Under the pieces are notes generated by a model, which saw only the letters and a list, made by a program, of their open reading frames with translations, was not told where the DNA came from and made no database searches. Below are positions 61,927-64,000 of a stretch of DNA of 64,000 nt, piece after piece. A program made the translations under genes and the position numbers. Location of the stretch: assembly GCF_023856365.1 (NCBI RefSeq), contig NC_064554.1:2285001-2349000 (forward strand). Direction: 5' to 3'. The stretch comes from Brienomyrus brachyistius (taxonomy: Eukaryota; Chordata; Actinopteri; Osteoglossiformes; Mormyridae). Position 1 is the stretch's first letter; each line of letters opens with the position of its first letter.

Positions 61927-64000
61927 GAGTACCCTGCCATCTCAACCCAAGCGTGACTTCAGCTTAGCGACAGGAGATTGGCTTATGGTTCTTGTCCAGT
62001 GCCACCAAGAACCCAGTCGCACCTGGGCTACGTGAGAAGAGACGAGTTTCTGTTGTAAATTATGCGAGCCATACCCGTGCTGACAGGACCCTGATGGTAA
62101 CAGGGCCAAACGTGTGACTAAACCAAGATGGTTGCATCACTACTATCTGATTGGCTGAAATGAGATACCAGTGATCTGCGTCAATATGCTTGGATTACTT
62201 GAAGGAATAAAGGGCATATTCTATATATTATTCATTATTTGTAGTATCGCATATCGCGATGTACCAATGCATTACCGATAACTCTGAACTTGAAAATTTC
62301 CAACCGCCTGCTTACAAAACTGCTATGGAACAGGAAAACAGAATGGATTCGTGATGCAAATCTACACAAGCGAATGCTGATTCCGCTACCGTTTGATGCT
62401 AATATAACGCAGCGATTCTCACAGACTTCATAGCAGAAATTATCACAAAATAAATCATGATGCGCTTGAACCATGCTGTAAAGAATCGCTCATGGGAGTA
62501 TTATTTACACAAAAATGTCCTGAGGGCAGAAAGAAAAATGATTGGTTGGACCCACCTCCTCTACAATCTGATTGGTTCAGAAAGATAACCAATCAGATGT
62601 TTTGGTCCTGCCTCCTCTAGTTGCTTGAACCTAACTGCCATGAGGTAACGGGTCTCTCTTTGCGGTATGGCTCGGCTACGGCCTGATTCCTGTGTCGCAG
62701 GAAAAGCGACATTTTCTCCCAGGAGGGCCGTTTTTGTACGTATGGAGTTCCACGCCCTCTGGGCCATCTGCTTTTCCAACCCGTTTACTTTACATGCCCA
62801 GGGAAGCTTCAGTCAGCAACATTTCAGTCACACGGCTCTTCACTTCTCGCGCTTGTTTGTGTGAGCGTGTGTTTGTGTGTGTGTTTGTGTAGAGACTGAG
62901 GAATCTGCATTAGATACCCGCCCCTTCCCCGGGGCCTGGTGCTGGAAGTTGGGTGGTCTGTATGGGAGGTGCTGAAAGGCGCAGGCGTGTGACTTCATAC
63001 TGCCCCTAACCTCAGCTCCGCCCTGCACACTGACCCTGCGGGGCAGGTATCTTAACACAACCTCACAAAAACACGCCTCTGTCTGCGCGAATCAAATCTG
63101 ACGAGTGCCATTCGTAACCAAAACCTCACTGTGGTTTATTCACTGGCCTCCCCCCTCTCTGCACTGTTTTCTTAACCCCCCCCCCCCCCCCCCCGCCCTG
63201 GGCAGTTTCCTTCTCAGACACCAGTTTATCCATCCGTCTTTACGGCGGTTTAGGAGAGCAAGGAGGGCTTCCGGGTTTAGATGGACGACAGTAAAATGTT
63301 TGTATGTAAACCACATTTGTGGCACTCTCTCCCAGCGCCTCCAGAAGGACCCCTCCCTTCTGTCTTTGGCGATGCCTGTTAATGCTTGTTAGCTGTCACA
63401 GGTTTATGTTTTGGCTTGTTACTTGTCAAAAAAAACGCTTAAAATTTCTGGGCTGATAAAGGGAACATTATATGTACAGCTTAAAATGAGCATTATGAAG
63501 CATACTTACTAATGAGTGGGCAAGTAATGAGCATAAGTCATATAAACAGGATTTTCCATTTCAAATGCGTCATACATCTGAGACATGAATGCAGAAAAAA
63601 AAACCCTGTGAAATAAAAGAGGGAGACTGTAATAAAGCATGTGTCATTCGTGTATGACTGTACAGGACCTTGGATTTCTGGTATAATTGTAGTTAGGAGA
63701 GAGAGCATACGGAACGGGAAGTTTTGAACGAATAGAGAAGAGGTTGCGGCGATCACATGTTGCATGTGCTTGTATGAGGGGTCTCAGGAAATGGAGGCAG
63801 GCAGAATTTCAGGTAAGTCATCGCTTGTTTCCCGTCTCGCTCAGCCGCAGAACGGTAATGGGGCGGGGGGAGGGGGTTTCTCTCCATCCCATTGTGGCCC
63901 CCCCGGCTTAGTACTGAGCTGCGGTTTCCCAACTCGCGAGTTTGACAGACAGGCTACATGTTAAATCAGCGCGGCTTGTCGTCCACATTATGACCTGCAC
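61927..64000. other. Window end, no gene recognised
   Basis: It contains a foldback-like stretch with several ATTGGTT words at 62540-62600 and a C tract at 63176-63194. A short ATG-initiated stretch runs into a donor GTAAGT near 63811 (ATGGAGGCAGGCAGAATTTCAG|GTAAGT) and could be a 5' exon of a gene that continues outside the window. Confidence 0.35.

Overview
This window looks like nuclear DNA from a bony fish, most likely a teleost. Genes are split by short GT-AG introns. The repeats are of fish type: Tc1/mariner, hAT-type MITEs, CR1 and L2 LINE 3' ends, and tRNA-derived SINEs. The conserved genes match a block on human 17q25. I cannot name the species.

Layout. 1-4735: the last four coding exons and 3' UTR of grb2 (+). 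8281-16400: slc25a19 (+), the mitochondrial thiamine pyrophosphate carrier, six coding exons. 16480-23965: mif4gd (+), six exons, five of them coding, with a nested transposon stack in one intron and a 62-bp minisatellite that copies the last 3' splice site. 24205-30700: nup85 (-), complete in 19 coding exons and tail to tail with mif4gd. 31436-35040: sumo2 (+), head to head with nup85. 35795-41390: jpt1/hn1 (+). The human neighbours GGA3 and MRPS7, which lie between NUP85 and MIF4GD, are absent.

From 43.5 kb the content changes to immune-type genes. A B7/CD276-like type I membrane protein (IgV, IgC, transmembrane, short tail; leader exon not found) lies at 43576-46984. A CD7-like single-Ig receptor (leader, V domain, stalk, transmembrane, tail with a YxxM motif) lies at 48906-50532. 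An Ig-like fragment sits at 53987-54154 next to a MITE. From 54.2 kb to the end I find no convincing gene, only repeats, simple sequence and a few orphan ORFs.

The conserved genes serve unrelated housekeeping roles: signalling adaptor, carrier, mRNA metabolism, nuclear pore, SUMO and microtubule association. Their order is syntenic, not operonic. The two Ig genes are the likeliest functional pair. All exon limits were read by eye from splice signals, reading phase and remembered family sequences; no alignment was run.
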